In this document: in pieces, positions 1-10,381 of the stretch
Numbering within the stretch: position 1 is the first letter of the stretch
How the letters are laid out: the number at the start of each line of letters is the position of its first letter
Position numbers and translations under genes: made by a program
Notes under the pieces: generated by a model
Seen by the model: the letters and a program-made list of their open reading frames with translations, nothing else
Database searches by the model: none
What the model was told of the DNA's origin: nothing
DNA from: Veillonella nakazawae
GTDB lineage: Bacteria > Bacillota > Negativicutes > Veillonellales > Veillonellaceae
Direction of reading: 5' to 3'
DNA: 64,000 nt
NCBI RefSeq assembly: GCF_013393365.1
Contig: NZ_AP022321.1
Coordinates: 1,874,501-1,938,500 of the forward strand

Positions 1-636
1 ATTCATCAGAATCCAACACAGGCGATCAAACGTATTGATATCAATCAAACACGTACCATTGATATCGGTCGTTGTAACAACAAATATTTCTGCAATAATA
101 TCGCAGCCGGTGTTATTCCAAAGGTAATCGAAGAGGTTACCCCAAAGGAAAAGAGCATCTTGGGCCCTCTAGCCTACTTCTTACGCGCAGGGCAAGCCTT
201 ATTTACAACAAAGGACTACACATACCGCATCAAAACAGAGAATGATGATTTTATCTGTAAATCCCCACTCGTTCTTGCATTGCTCACCAATGTAGTATCT
301 AGCTTTGAACGCTTCATGCCGGAAGCATCTGTAGATGATGGTTATATGCGCATCATAATATTCAAGGAATACTTCATCCTCGATATACTCAGCGTATTGC
401 CACTTATCATTAGTGGTGCCATCTACAACTCCCGTTATACAACAACACTAACTGTGAAAAAGGCTCATATTGAGCTATTATCTAATATCGGTGATTTACC
501 TACTAATATGGATGGCGACCAAGGCCCATCCATGCCAGTAGATATCGAAGTATTGCCACGGGTTCTAAAAGTATTTGCCCCAGCAAAACACAAAAAGAAA
601 AAGGCTTTGAATTTGCCTATACTACCACATATCTAA
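1..636 (+). CDS. Diacylglycerol kinase/YegS-family lipid kinase, C-terminal part
   Basis: The reading frame is open from base 1 to the TAA at 634-636, so the gene starts outside the window. It begins inside the catalytic fold: a segment reading IDIGRCNNKYFCNNIAAG, then K-x-LGPLAYFLRAGQAL, matches the conserved region of bacterial diacylglycerol/sphingosine kinases (DgkB, YegS, BmrU), where the IDxG strand and a glycine-rich turn follow the nucleotide site. These enzymes phosphorylate membrane diacylglycerol or a related lipid with ATP. The C-terminal half is an all-beta-type domain ending in a lysine-rich tail (KHKKKKAL). An exact substrate cannot be assigned. A terminator follows about 50 bases downstream. 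Confidence 0.7.
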   Translation: MHQNPTQAIKRIDINQTRTIDIGRCNNKYFCNNIAAGVIPKVIEEVTPKEKSILGPLAYFLRAGQALFTTKDYTYRIKTENDDFICKSPLVLALLTNVVSSFERFMPEASVDDGYMRIIIFKEYFILDILSVLPLIISGAIYNSRYTTTLTVKKAHIELLSNIGDLPTNMDGDQGPSMPVDIEVLPRVLKVFAPAKHKKKKALNLPILPHI

Positions 637-686
637 TAAATTGTAGAGAAATCTACAGGACAAAACTATATAACAATCTATAACAT

Positions 687-720
687 AAAAGCTCTCTATT
701 CAAGAATAGAGAGCTTTTTT
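687..720. terminator. Bidirectional Rho-independent terminator
   Basis: An 11-bp stem (691-701 with 704-714, GCTCTCTATTC) has an A run on the left and six Ts on the right. It can end the lipid kinase transcript on the plus strand and the addBA transcript on the minus strand. Confidence 0.85.
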
Positions 721-802
721 ATGTTCATTACCTTATAGGAAATACCTACGTCCCTGCATATTTCTCATGCATAGCACTAAGTTAAGCATAGACTTACAAA
801 GG

Positions 803-3800
803 CTAGTCTATGATGATAGCATCATGCAAACGGAAACTATAGATATAACATGCTTTCACAGGCATCCCTGTCAATCGTTGCAAGGCCTCTTTATAGAGGT
901 CCATTTGTATTTTATAGCGCTTGATGAGGTCTTCCCCAGATTTGACGCGGTCCGTCTTGTAATCTACAAGAACCCATTCACCGTCCTCTTCAAAGGCAGT
1001 ATCGATAATACCTTGGAGGAATAGATTTTCACCGTCCTCTAAGGTATCGTATACGCGTTTTCCTTCAAAAAGCATACTAAACGGCAATTCTCGTTCGATA
1101 CGCTTAGCGTTGATGAGACGTTTCCCAAGATCAGAACTAAAAAATTTATACAAACTTGTATCGCTTAATAAATTTCGTTCTTCCTCTGTGAAAGTCCCTT
1201 TCGTTACGAGTGCATCAAGCTCTTTTGTTAAAGAAGCTTGAGTATACTGCGCAAGAGGAAGCCATTGCATGGCCTCATGCATCAAGGTACCCCATTGAGC
1301 CCCTGTCAACACATCCTCTTCGGACTGTAATGCTTGCGGCTTGCGGCCGAATACGGAATTAGCCAATTCGTCGGATGAAACAGTTACATCTGAAGCCTCC
1401 GTAATTGGTAAACTAGCAGCATTGATATTCTTCGCCTCAACATTTACAGATGATTTTGGATCTAGCTTAATAGCTTGACCTAAGATTGCATCTGAAATGG
1501 CTCGTTTAACCCCTGTATCTACCGTTATAATCGGTTCGTTCAAAGTATCAATAGTGCCTGCTTCAAGTTCCCGTTCTTGGAATCGTCGTTTCAATTCGCT
1601 GACGGAAATCTTAGCCGTGCGCCGCGTAGCGTCGCTGTACGGATAACTATAGTTGAAGCGGTCTTCGATTTCCTGTGGCAGTTCCACGGAATTAACAGCT
1701 TGTAATTCGCGTACCTTATTGATGGTAGTTTCATCGATATCTGCCTTATAATCGAGGTCACCGTAGAGAGAGCCATCGTGGATTTCGACCTTGATGCGAC
1801 ATTTTTTATCTGGTAAATCAAAATAGGTCGGTCCTTCGTACTCAATGGCTACGCGCAATGGATTACCACCGTCTAAATGACGGGTAAAGCCCATAATTAA
1901 CCATTCTAGATACGTATTAGCTTGGGTGATAATATCCGTCGGCAATTGTTGACCTTCTACTGACGCTGCATTTTTAATGAGTTCACCTAAGGTACTCAAC
2001 TTACCTTTAGCATTCTTAAAGCCTTTAAAATGACCTGTCATAATCAGCTTATCTCGTGCCCGTGTTAAGGCTACATAGAGAATACGCTGTTCCTCTGCTT
2101 TGAGGGCTGCTTCTTTTACGTCTTTCACGTAGAACCACGGCATAGTTGGGAAGGATACTCGAATATCTGGGAAGTATCCCTTTAAGCCAAGGCCTGCGTT
2201 CTTATCGATGAGGAGCTCTGACCGAAGGTCCATCATGTTGAATTTCTTTTGCATCCCAGATAGGAATACAACAGGGAACTCAAGGCCCTTACTCTTATGG
2301 ATGGTCATGAGGCGTACCACATTGTCCGCTTCACTTACTACATTAGCAAGAGGCATATCTTGATTACTGTCGCGCAAGCTTTCAATAAAGCGCAAGAATC
2401 TAAAGAGCCCCCGGAATCCAGAGGCTTCATACCCTTTAGCACGGTCATATAAGGCAAGCACATTTGCTCGACGTACAAGGCCATTCGGCATAGCCCCTAC
2501 ATAGTTTACGTAATCTTGGGATTCGTAAATATCCCACAATAAATCGGTCACACCGTGACGACGTGACAAGGTACGCCAACGCTCCATATGTCCAATAAAG
2601 GATAATAAGCGCTCATCTTGTACCTCTTCTGCATAAGCAGGCATGAGAGACCACAGAGAACCCTCACCAGACAGGCGCAACGCACCTAGTTCATTGGCAT
2701 CAAGCCCAACTAATCCCGAGTGCAATACCGCTGCCATCGGCAAGTCTTGTTCAGGATTATCTATGATGGATAACAACGCTAGTAAAAGCTGAATTTCTTG
2801 GGCTTCAAAGTAACCATCCCGTTCGTTTACCACCGCAGGGATGCCTGCTTGGCGCATGGCCTCTACGGCACGAGTTCCCCAACCAGCCAAAGACCTACGC
2901 AAAATAGCAAAGTCACGCCATTCAATTTGGCGGAAGGTACCATCTGGATTTTGCACCTTCTTCTTAGTAGCGTGAATCTCCTTAATCTTTTGAATAATGA
3001 AATCTAACTCGCGCTCGTTATTCTCAGGGTCATCCCCTTCATCTTCATCGCTTTCACTAGCACTGAGGGTATCCTTACTCACATCGAGGAGCTGCAATTC
3101 CACGTCTCCTCCAATCCAATCCTCCGGTGCATCCTCAACGATTCGGCCAGGAATAAGGGATTCCGCCTCCGTATAATTGAGCTCCGCTGCCTCTTCTGTC
3201 ATAATTTGGTAGAACAAGAAGTTCGTAGCGGCCAAAATATTTTCGTGAGACCGGAAGTTCTTTGCTAGGTCGATACGGCGTTCTACCGCATCAGTACCGC
3301 CGTAGGTATTGTATTTCTCCATAAATAGAGAACTGTCCGCCATACGGAAGCTATAAATCGCTTGTTTCACATCCCCTACGTAGAACCGATTATCGACGCG
3401 AGAAATCAAATTGATAATCGTCTCTTGTACGCCGTTCGTATCTTGGTATTCGTCGACCATGATTTCCTTGAAAGTATCTTGCAGTTCCTTCGCTACATCA
3501 GACGGCTGAGGATCATCCTCTGTGCCCGGCTCAACAAGAAGAGCTAAACATAGATGCTCCAAGTCACTAAAGTCCATGATACCTTGCTCTTGTTTCATAT
3601 CCCGATACGCCTTATGGAACGCAATCGTGAGCTCTACTAAACCTTCGATGATTGGATATTGAGCCTTGAACTGCTCTTGTAAGGTAGCTTCCGGCACTGT
3701 GAATACAGCAGCTTGCATCGCTTTAAGGTCATCTTTATTTTGGGAACCTAAAGATTTAAACTCTGCTTGTAAACTAGGGTCAACCTCTTCTCCAAGTTTA

Positions 3801-4684
3801 TTAAAGCGGTCTTTTATAAAGGTATCCGTATGTTTACAAGCTTCCCCCATATCGTCCCAAGTTTCAGCCCCTGAAAGCATGCTTAGTGCGGCTAGTTGGT
3901 TATCATAAATATTTTGCCATTTATGAGGCCCTACTGGATCGAGCAAGATTTGTTCCATCCGTTCTAAGCGCTCGCGAATACGGTCAATAACAGCTACATG
4001 TTGATCCCACATATATTGGCCCCATAGGGTCTCACTGGGATTTACAGTCATGGCCTCTTTATAAGGCTCTAAGGCTTTTCGTAACCATCCATCAGGATTA
4101 GCAAGAGACATAGCGTAGTTATATAAAGACATAATCTTCGCCGTTAAGCCTGCATCCGATTTATCATCACTGAAGAAATCCGCTAATTCATAGATATTAT
4201 AAAGGCCTTCTTCGTAAGATTTAGTCAATAAATCAGCTAATACCTCTTGTTGTAACAATGCCATTTCTGCTTCGTTACCGATGCGAGCAGTAGGGTTAAT
4301 ATCGAGCTTGTAAAAGTAAGACCGAATCACCCATTGGCAGAATGAGTGCAATGTAGAAATATGAGCAGATGGCAACAGATTAAGCTGTCGTTCAAGGCGC
4401 TCTTGCATGGCTGCATCCTCGGTGGATTCCATGGCTTTCGCCAAAGCAAGACCAATACGAGCGCTCATCTCTTGAGCTGCCGCCTTCGTAAAGGTTACAA
4501 CCATGAGCTCTTGAACGGATAACGGGTTATCCATGTCTTTAAGACGCGTAATAATACGCTCTACAAGAACTGCCGTTTTACCTGAACCGGCCGCAGCCGC
4601 TACTAGTAAGGTTTGATTATCTAAGGACGAGTCCTTAGGAGCTATGATGGCAGACTCCTGCTCTGGCGTCCATTTAACACCCAT
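803..4684 (-). CDS. addA: ATP-dependent helicase/nuclease subunit A (AddA)
   Basis: AddA is the RecB-like subunit of the AddAB helicase-nuclease that resects double-strand breaks for RecA-dependent repair. The Walker A motif AAAGSGKT lies near residue 35, the UvrD-type DEYQD box near 420, and helicase motifs such as MTIHKSKGLEFPVV and VALTRARDKL follow. The C-terminal RecB-family nuclease domain shows the GIIDTAF...VDYKTD catalytic pattern. The frame can be opened at a GTG (4693), but GGAGG sits directly against that codon; the ATG at 4684 has correct spacing, giving about 1293 aa, normal for the family. It overlaps the end of addB by 11 bases, so the two are translationally coupled. Confidence 0.96.
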   Translation of the reverse strand: MGVKWTPEQESAIIAPKDSSLDNQTLLVAAAAGSGKTAVLVERIITRLKDMDNPLSVQELMVVTFTKAAAQEMSARIGLALAKAMESTEDAAMQERLERQLNLLPSAHISTLHSFCQWVIRSYFYKLDINPTARIGNEAEMALLQQEVLADLLTKSYEEGLYNIYELADFFSDDKSDAGLTAKIMSLYNYAMSLANPDGWLRKALEPYKEAMTVNPSETLWGQYMWDQHVAVIDRIRERLERMEQILLDPVGPHKWQNIYDNQLAALSMLSGAETWDDMGEACKHTDTFIKDRFNKLGEEVDPSLQAEFKSLGSQNKDDLKAMQAAVFTVPEATLQEQFKAQYPIIEGLVELTIAFHKAYRDMKQEQGIMDFSDLEHLCLALLVEPGTEDDPQPSDVAKELQDTFKEIMVDEYQDTNGVQETIINLISRVDNRFYVGDVKQAIYSFRMADSSLFMEKYNTYGGTDAVERRIDLAKNFRSHENILAATNFLFYQIMTEEAAELNYTEAESLIPGRIVEDAPEDWIGGDVELQLLDVSKDTLSASESDEDEGDDPENNERELDFIIQKIKEIHATKKKVQNPDGTFRQIEWRDFAILRRSLAGWGTRAVEAMRQAGIPAVVNERDGYFEAQEIQLLLALLSIIDNPEQDLPMAAVLHSGLVGLDANELGALRLSGEGSLWSLMPAYAEEVQDERLLSFIGHMERWRTLSRRHGVTDLLWDIYESQDYVNYVGAMPNGLVRRANVLALYDRAKGYEASGFRGLFRFLRFIESLRDSNQDMPLANVVSEADNVVRLMTIHKSKGLEFPVVFLSGMQKKFNMMDLRSELLIDKNAGLGLKGYFPDIRVSFPTMPWFYVKDVKEAALKAEEQRILYVALTRARDKLIMTGHFKGFKNAKGKLSTLGELIKNAASVEGQQLPTDIITQANTYLEWLIMGFTRHLDGGNPLRVAIEYEGPTYFDLPDKKCRIKVEIHDGSLYGDLDYKADIDETTINKVRELQAVNSVELPQEIEDRFNYSYPYSDATRRTAKISVSELKRRFQERELEAGTIDTLNEPIITVDTGVKRAISDAILGQAIKLDPKSSVNVEAKNINAASLPITEASDVTVSSDELANSVFGRKPQALQSEEDVLTGAQWGTLMHEAMQWLPLAQYTQASLTKELDALVTKGTFTEEERNLLSDTSLYKFFSSDLGKRLINAKRIERELPFSMLFEGKRVYDTLEDGENLFLQGIIDTAFEEDGEWVLVDYKTDRVKSGEDLIKRYKIQMDLYKEALQRLTGMPVKACYIYSFRLHDAIIID

Positions 4685-7600
4685 GGTTTTCACCTCCTTC
4701 GTTACTATTATTTCTATCGCTACTGTTATTTCCGTCGTTTAGAGCCTCTTTCATCCGTTCTAACGCATCAGCTTCGGACAGTTTAGACAAATAATTATAT
4801 CGATTTCGACTAGAGTCAAAACGGCATACAGTATTGTAATCACAGTATGTACAAGATCTATTCTTATGTAACTGGTAAGGTTGAATTGGGAATTGACCGT
4901 CCCCAATATGGCGGCCGATGTCAGCCATTACATGATTGGTGTAGCGGCACATCACATCAAATTCACCTGGATTCTTAACCTTGCGCAAATCATTCCTAGA
5001 AATGGTTTGATCTTTCGTCGTTGCAATTGGCACATATGGGCCTTGTTTAAGACCATAGGATAAGAACTTATTATCAATATGCGTCAACAACTCAACATCG
5101 TCTGAGAAGTACCCACTATTTCTCCACGCGTCGCTTTCCTTAGCTAAAGATACTGCATCTTCATAAGATATAGGAGCATCGGCAGGAATTTTAGGGTTCT
5201 TCACATAGGAATACACCACAGCCGCGGGAGCTATAGATTCGCCTTGCGTTTTACCGTAAGCAGATTCTAACGCCAATAGATAGGTCATAAGCTGCAATTT
5301 AAGGCCATAGTATACATCTTGGGCCGTCACATGTGCGCCGCCCGATTTGTAGTCAATAACCATGCCATAGGTTTGACCATCCCTTGTATATTCATCGATA
5401 CGGTCAATTTGACCGATGAGGCGTAAATAACGGTCTTCCCCAAGGGGTACCCGAATCGGCTCCCAGCTGCCTTGACGGCCAAAATCTTGCTCTAAGTATT
5501 TCGTATCAAAATCACTGCGCTTGGACCACTCCACAAGGCGATCTACCGTCACATGTAATGTTCTTTGTACACGCTGCTCGATTGCCTTTTGGTAGGCATC
5601 GCTCGTTTCCTCGCCGCCCTGATTTTCTTGTAAAATTTCTTCCGCTACCGTACGGCACAAGTAATGTTGATCCTCTTCGTTAAGGTCACGCCATTGTTTA
5701 TTGTTATCTAATAGATAATTACCTAAACGCTCTAGGTTAGCATGGAGGAATGTACCAATTTCAGGAGCACCAAAGGAGCGTACACGACGCGGTTCTAGTT
5801 TTAAACCATATTGAGCATAGAACTTGAATGGACATTGCTGATATCTCTCTAGACGCGTTACAGAACCAGACATATAGCCTTTAGATAGGAACAATCCATT
5901 CACTAAATCCTTCGTAATGACCGGCACATCATTATTATCTCGAATACCACGAGACACCTCCCCTAAACGAGGACGGTAGGTGTCACTTTCACGAGCCCAG
6001 TTATAGAGGCCCCACCACAATGGATTGACCTCATGCCCACTAAAGAGGGCGCCCCAGCGCTCAGACAACAGGGACAAACTCTGTAAAGGTCTCCATACAT
6101 AATCCGACTCAGTATCAGGTGCAATGGAGAGGGGAATATCTACCGCCTTATCTACATAACCAAGGGATTCTAGTCGTTTCACCACGAGGGATGGCTCAAG
6201 GCCGGTTCCATCTTCGCCAGAGCTTGCATAGGACAGCGTCAAGGAATCGGATGCTCGCGTCATGGCTAGGTATAATAGGAAATTTTCGTTGAAAGCCTTC
6301 GGCAAAGCACCTTCAGCAAGGGTAATACCTGCATCGGCTAACTCTTGGCGTTCCTTATCCTTGATAAGACCTTCATCGCCCATGCTTTGTGGGAATACGC
6401 CTTGATTGAGGCCCATGACGAACACCTTAGGCCACCATTGACTATAACCACGTTCGATGGTAGTGATTACCACATGATCTAAGGACGGAGGAATCATGGA
6501 ATAATTGACATCGCTCAAGCCTTCTTCTAGGAGCAACATCATCTCATCTAGGGTCAACACTTCATCCTTCATGACCATAGAGATTTCATCTATGAAAGAG
6601 ATAACAGCATTATACATCTGTTCATGGCTGGCTTTAGACTCTTGATCCCCCACCGTTTCAGCGTCTTGTGCCCATTCATAGAGACGCTGTGGCACTTGCA
6701 AGGTTTCTAACAAACCATACAGCTGCGCACCCCACTCAGCGCCCGTATGTCCTTCGCTATGAGCGGCAAAGTCAAACCATGGGGATAGGATATCCATAAT
6801 GGTTTGTCTCGCTTGGTTGACACGAGCTCTACGCGGTGCATCTGAATGACTCTCTTCATCTTGGCCATCATGGAAGCCCCGTAAATACGGCCAGCTTTCA
6901 CGTTCCCATTTATAATGGTCAATACCAAACTCGAGTACGTAGTTTTCTAATTCATCTACAGCCTCACGGGTAAGGGGCATCAAGTCTGTTTTAAGCAATA
7001 AGAACATGCTGTCTCGACTGTAACTATGACGCACGATATCAAAGAGAGCCGTCAACAATTCGCCTAATGGATGATTTTTCATAGGCCGCTGGCGGTCGAT
7101 AAAATGCGGAATACCATAACGACCGAAGACCTTCTCTAAGGTATCTCCGTACGTTTCCGACTCACGAAGCATGATGCATACATCACGGTATCGAGCCTCT
7201 GGAGAGGACTCTACGTAGGCTAAAATACGACGAGCCACCGCATCGGCTTCCCGTTCTCGGTTGTAACCACGAATGAGTGGAACAGTAGTGTCAGTAGAAT
7301 TTTGCTTACTAGGGCTAGTAAAGTAATTCGCTTCTAATTCTTGTACGATGTGAGGCCCCCGTTTACCATCAAATCCAATCCAGTTAATTCTAGATCCATA
7401 ACGAGCCACTAAAGTATCGTAAATCTCTAAAGGACGGCTAAAGAGATGTTCCCCTCGACGTGCAATATTTAAAGCCTTTGGAGCCATTGGCAAGTCGATG
7501 GTAATAACCGCTTCCTTAGCCAAATCAAACAAGGTATAAATCAACTCGTAGTGTGTAGGTGTAAACCAATGGAAGCCATCGATAAAGACATGGCTATTTT

Positions 7601-8186
7601 CCATCAGAGGAGATTGAGGCAAAGCCTCAACGATTTCCATAATTGGATCGATGTCGCGCTCTCCATGACGACTGATTTCCTCCTCGTAGGCAGCCATACA
7701 GATGGCAAGCTCGCGCAATTTCTTTTGTAATACTTTATTTTTTACAGACTCCGCTCCACGTTCTAGGTCTGTAGGACCGACTCGGAATGCGCGAAACTCA
7801 GAGAAGAGCTGTTGCAATACAGAAGAAAACTCAGGACGTTTTGTAGCCTGTTCTAAGAGACCTAGCTCCTTTTGTTTTCGTTTCATAACAAGGCGCAACA
7901 ACATCGACCGGCCAAAGCTAGATAAGCTTGATTGACCGGCCCCTTTGGAGCCTATGGATTGATATACTTGGTACCCCAAACGACCAAAACCTACGACACG
8001 GACCGTAGTAAAGCCTTTTTCAGGCATAAATTCAGCAAGTTCCCTCTCCACCCGATATGTAGCTGGCTCAGGAACGAGTAAGATTATGGGTTCCCCTGGA
8101 CAATCGGTCATGACTTGACGTATCCGTTCATATACGGCACGTGTCTTACCAGATCCAGCTCGTCCATAATAGACGCTAATACTCAT
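4674..8186 (-). CDS. addB: ATP-dependent helicase/nuclease subunit B (AddB)
   Basis: AddB (1170 aa) partners AddA. The N-terminal Walker A is GRAGSGKTRAV (residues 8-18). The C-terminal nuclease domain contains the iron-sulfur cysteine set of AddB proteins: one Cys near residue 783 (QQCPFKFYAQYGL) and CTYCDYNTVC at 1112-1121. The nuclease motif VIDYKSGG lies between them. The start ATG has GGGAGG seven bases upstream. Stop and start of addB and addA overlap, indicating one addBA operon. The tail after the cysteine cluster is low-complexity and rich in Asn, Ser and Gly. Confidence 0.96.
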   Translation of the reverse strand: MSISVYYGRAGSGKTRAVYERIRQVMTDCPGEPIILLVPEPATYRVERELAEFMPEKGFTTVRVVGFGRLGYQVYQSIGSKGAGQSSLSSFGRSMLLRLVMKRKQKELGLLEQATKRPEFSSVLQQLFSEFRAFRVGPTDLERGAESVKNKVLQKKLRELAICMAAYEEEISRHGERDIDPIMEIVEALPQSPLMENSHVFIDGFHWFTPTHYELIYTLFDLAKEAVITIDLPMAPKALNIARRGEHLFSRPLEIYDTLVARYGSRINWIGFDGKRGPHIVQELEANYFTSPSKQNSTDTTVPLIRGYNREREADAVARRILAYVESSPEARYRDVCIMLRESETYGDTLEKVFGRYGIPHFIDRQRPMKNHPLGELLTALFDIVRHSYSRDSMFLLLKTDLMPLTREAVDELENYVLEFGIDHYKWERESWPYLRGFHDGQDEESHSDAPRRARVNQARQTIMDILSPWFDFAAHSEGHTGAEWGAQLYGLLETLQVPQRLYEWAQDAETVGDQESKASHEQMYNAVISFIDEISMVMKDEVLTLDEMMLLLEEGLSDVNYSMIPPSLDHVVITTIERGYSQWWPKVFVMGLNQGVFPQSMGDEGLIKDKERQELADAGITLAEGALPKAFNENFLLYLAMTRASDSLTLSYASSGEDGTGLEPSLVVKRLESLGYVDKAVDIPLSIAPDTESDYVWRPLQSLSLLSERWGALFSGHEVNPLWWGLYNWARESDTYRPRLGEVSRGIRDNNDVPVITKDLVNGLFLSKGYMSGSVTRLERYQQCPFKFYAQYGLKLEPRRVRSFGAPEIGTFLHANLERLGNYLLDNNKQWRDLNEEDQHYLCRTVAEEILQENQGGEETSDAYQKAIEQRVQRTLHVTVDRLVEWSKRSDFDTKYLEQDFGRQGSWEPIRVPLGEDRYLRLIGQIDRIDEYTRDGQTYGMVIDYKSGGAHVTAQDVYYGLKLQLMTYLLALESAYGKTQGESIAPAAVVYSYVKNPKIPADAPISYEDAVSLAKESDAWRNSGYFSDDVELLTHIDNKFLSYGLKQGPYVPIATTKDQTISRNDLRKVKNPGEFDVMCRYTNHVMADIGRHIGDGQFPIQPYQLHKNRSCTYCDYNTVCRFDSSRNRYNYLSKLSEADALERMKEALNDGNNSSDRNNSNEGGENHGC

Positions 8187-8395
8187 GAGACCTCCCTAGT
8201 GAAACTTTCACCATCTCAATTTATATAATTTATATAATCCACAAATTTCATCTTATTTATATATTTCTTGTTCTTAGGTATAGCCTAAAACTATTTTTTT
8301 CGATATAATAATGTCATTATACATAAATACTATTATATAGTAATATGATATTCTGTGCTTAATTCTGGGGTTAATTTAAGCTAATTGTACAAAAT

Positions 8396-8425
8396 TTGAC
8401 TCATTTGATTATATTTGTTTATAAT
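8396..8425 (+). promoter_or_regulatory. Sigma-A-type promoter P1 of the secreted protein gene
   Basis: TTGACT (8396-8401), an 18-base spacer and TATAAT (8420-8425), in the 344-base AT-rich gap between addB and the secreted protein gene. No other gene is visible in that gap. Confidence 0.7.
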
Positions 8426-8447
8426 TAAGAAAAAAATTTATATTTTA

Positions 8448-8476
8448 TTTACAATTAACAGAATTTCATATATAAT
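8448..8476 (+). promoter_or_regulatory. Sigma-A-type promoter P2 of the secreted protein gene
   Basis: TTTACA (8448-8453), a 17-base spacer and TATAAT (8471-8476), directly downstream of P1. Tandem near-consensus promoters and the even codon choice of the gene both suggest high expression. Confidence 0.75.
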
Positions 8477-8530
8477 ACATGTTAGTATTTGTGTTATTTG
8501 TAAAAATCATGTATTTAGGAGTGAACTATT

Positions 8531-9508
8531 ATGAACAAAAAACATTTAGCAGCTGCTTTCGCAGTATTCGCAGCTACAACTATGTCTTTCTCTGCTTTCG
8601 CAGCATCTGTTGATGCTAATGCACGCGCTTACGAACGCGCTGCAGCTGAGCAATATACTTACGCTGCACCTCAAGCAGCTACACCAGCGTACCAATCTGG
8701 TTATGTAACAAGTGCACCACGCCCTGGTTACAAACCATTACCAGCGGTACCTTACACAGCAGGTGACATGGCTCAACAAATGCCTGTATCTAAAGAATTG
8801 GGCGATCCAATTTTCGTAGCACCTCAAACAACAGCTGTAGGTCTTCAAATCATGGATCCTATCGCACCTAGCTACCAACCTGTATACCAAGAAACTGTAA
8901 CTTCCGTAACAGCTAATGGTAACGGCAGTGCATATGTTTCCCGTTATAAAACTAACCAATTAAACGCATTCGACTTGTTGTTGAACGGCAAATCTTACAC
9001 TTACGACTTGCCTGCATACACTAACGGCTACCAAGTGAAAACTGCTAGCTCCTACAACCGTGCTGGCGACGGCGTTGCAAATGTATTCTCTACAAACGTA
9101 ATCACTGAAGCAGTTGTAAACAACAACTCCTTGCGTATCACTGTTAACATGACTCAACCAACAGCTGTAGCAGCTGCTAAATTGCGTTCCATGCAACAAA
9201 CTGGTCAAGTAGCAGGCGGTGAAGTAGCTGCATTGTTCGCTTACAATGAAAGCTATGATGGTGTAAAACAAGCTGCTCATTACGACGTATTCAACAACGG
9301 CAACCGTTACATCGTTGTTAAATCTGGTGCTGTAACAGTTCCAAACGGTGCACAACACCCTTACGCAACTGCATTGTTCGCAGTAACTGACGACACTGTA
9401 GCAGCTGTAACAGTATCTGGCAACACTGCTGATACTTACGATTTAGTTAAAGGTACTGCATACGCAATTGCACAATCCGCTCGCGTATCTAACGCACGTA
9501 CTCGCTAA
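8531..9508 (+). CDS. Abundant secreted or envelope protein, function unknown
   Basis: A 325-aa protein with a clear signal peptide: two lysines at residues 3-4, then a hydrophobic Ala/Phe-rich stretch ending in FSAFAA, so cleavage is expected near residue 24. The mature protein is rich in Ala, Thr, Tyr and Val and lacks cysteine. I recognise no domain. Codon use is strikingly restricted (GCA, GTA, ACT, AAC, CAA repeated), as in highly expressed genes. Two strong promoters precede it, AGGAG lies ten bases before the ATG, and a perfect terminator follows, so it is a single-gene transcript. The mid-region YLPVSKELGDPIF-type text does not match a known enzyme motif. An outer-membrane or periplasmic structural role is a guess. 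Confidence 0.85.
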   Translation: MNKKHLAAAFAVFAATTMSFSAFAASVDANARAYERAAAEQYTYAAPQAATPAYQSGYVTSAPRPGYKPLPAVPYTAGDMAQQMPVSKELGDPIFVAPQTTAVGLQIMDPIAPSYQPVYQETVTSVTANGNGSAYVSRYKTNQLNAFDLLLNGKSYTYDLPAYTNGYQVKTASSYNRAGDGVANVFSTNVITEAVVNNNSLRITVNMTQPTAVAAAKLRSMQQTGQVAGGEVAALFAYNESYDGVKQAAHYDVFNNGNRYIVVKSGAVTVPNGAQHPYATALFAVTDDTVAAVTVSGNTADTYDLVKGTAYAIAQSARVSNARTR

Positions 9509-9585
9509 TTCTAACTATAATTCGTTACGAATTAACTATAACGTGAAGTCTATAAACCTTCACACATGAAGACTATATAAATCAC

Positions 9586-9623
9586 CAAAGCCCCGAATGA
9601 GATATCTCATTCGGGGCTTTTTT
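9586..9623. terminator. Strong bidirectional terminator
   Basis: A perfect 15-bp palindromic stem (AGCCCCGAATGAGAT and its complement, 9589-9618) with a T run on the right and an A-rich left side. It lies between the convergent secreted protein gene and the SGNH hydrolase gene. Confidence 0.9.
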
Positions 9624-9674
9624 ATGCATCTTACCAATTGAATTCTTTTTATGCATCTTACCAATTGAATTCTT
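9624..9674. repeat. Short tandem duplication after a terminator
   Basis: A 24-base sequence (9624-9647) is repeated identically at 9651-9674, a 27-base unit including the joining T run. It looks like a slippage duplication of the terminator tail. Confidence 0.85.
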
Positions 9675-9686
9675 AGATTTATTTTT

Positions 9687-10238
9687 TTACGATAATCTTG
9701 TAAATACTTCTAACGCTTTATAAGCCATCAAACGATAGCCTCGTGCATTAGGATGTACTTCACCGGCAAAGACAATTTGGCCGATTTGATCCGCTTCGTA
9801 TAATGTTGTATAAAAGTCTATAACCTTTAAATCATGCTCTGCAGCATAGGCTTTCAGTTGTTCATTGACCTCTCTCACTACAATGTCGAGTCCATCCATA
9901 TCACTATCGATTTGTGTTTCTAAACCAATAATAACCTTCCCCTTTGTGCTCGCTAGTTCAATAGCTTTCACCAAGGTCTTGAACACATATGTACTATCTC
10001 GACCTTGTAAGATATCATTAGTACCACACATTAAGAAGATATGACGCGTTGAATTAGCTACAGCTGTAGGTAGCCATTTTTCAATGTTATAAATCATGCC
10101 CTGAACGGAGCAGCCGTCTTCACCATAATTTGTAAAATGTACACCCTCTATAGATGCATCACAAATTTCAACCCAACCTTGTCCATAAGGCACATCATAA
10201 CCGCGGGTGATGCTATCGCCAAAACAGATAATTTCCAT
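9687..10238 (-). CDS. SGNH/GDSL-family hydrolase
   Basis: A 183-aa cytoplasmic esterase/lipase-type hydrolase. The blocks of the SGNH fold are in order: block I FGDSIT with the nucleophilic Ser near residue 8, the glycine in NYGEDG, block III GTND near residue 83, and block V EVHPNARGY with the catalytic His. The start is the ATG at 10238, preceded by AGGAGG at normal spacing; a longer frame up to 10262 lacks a ribosome site. There is no signal peptide. The substrate (acyl ester, thioester or acetylated sugar) cannot be told from sequence. Confidence 0.85.
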   Translation of the reverse strand: MEIICFGDSITRGYDVPYGQGWVEICDASIEGVHFTNYGEDGCSVQGMIYNIEKWLPTAVANSTRHIFLMCGTNDILQGRDSTYVFKTLVKAIELASTKGKVIIGLETQIDSDMDGLDIVVREVNEQLKAYAAEHDLKVIDFYTTLYEADQIGQIVFAGEVHPNARGYRLMAYKALEVFTRLS

Positions 10239-10348
10239 ATCTAGACCTCCTGTACTATGCATTAATCATATAACAAAATGACAATTATATACAATATACA
10301 TACTATGGATTTTTATATGCATTTTTTATAGAATTACATGTTTGACTA

Positions 10349-10357
10349 TGGTATACT
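10349..10357 (+). promoter_or_regulatory. Possible extended -10 promoter
   Basis: TGGTATACT lies 25 bases before the ATG of the next gene with no good -35 box. It fits the extended -10 pattern TGnTATAAT with one change. Confidence 0.4.
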
Positions 10358-10381
10358 AATTCCACATAAGAGAGGTCAAAG

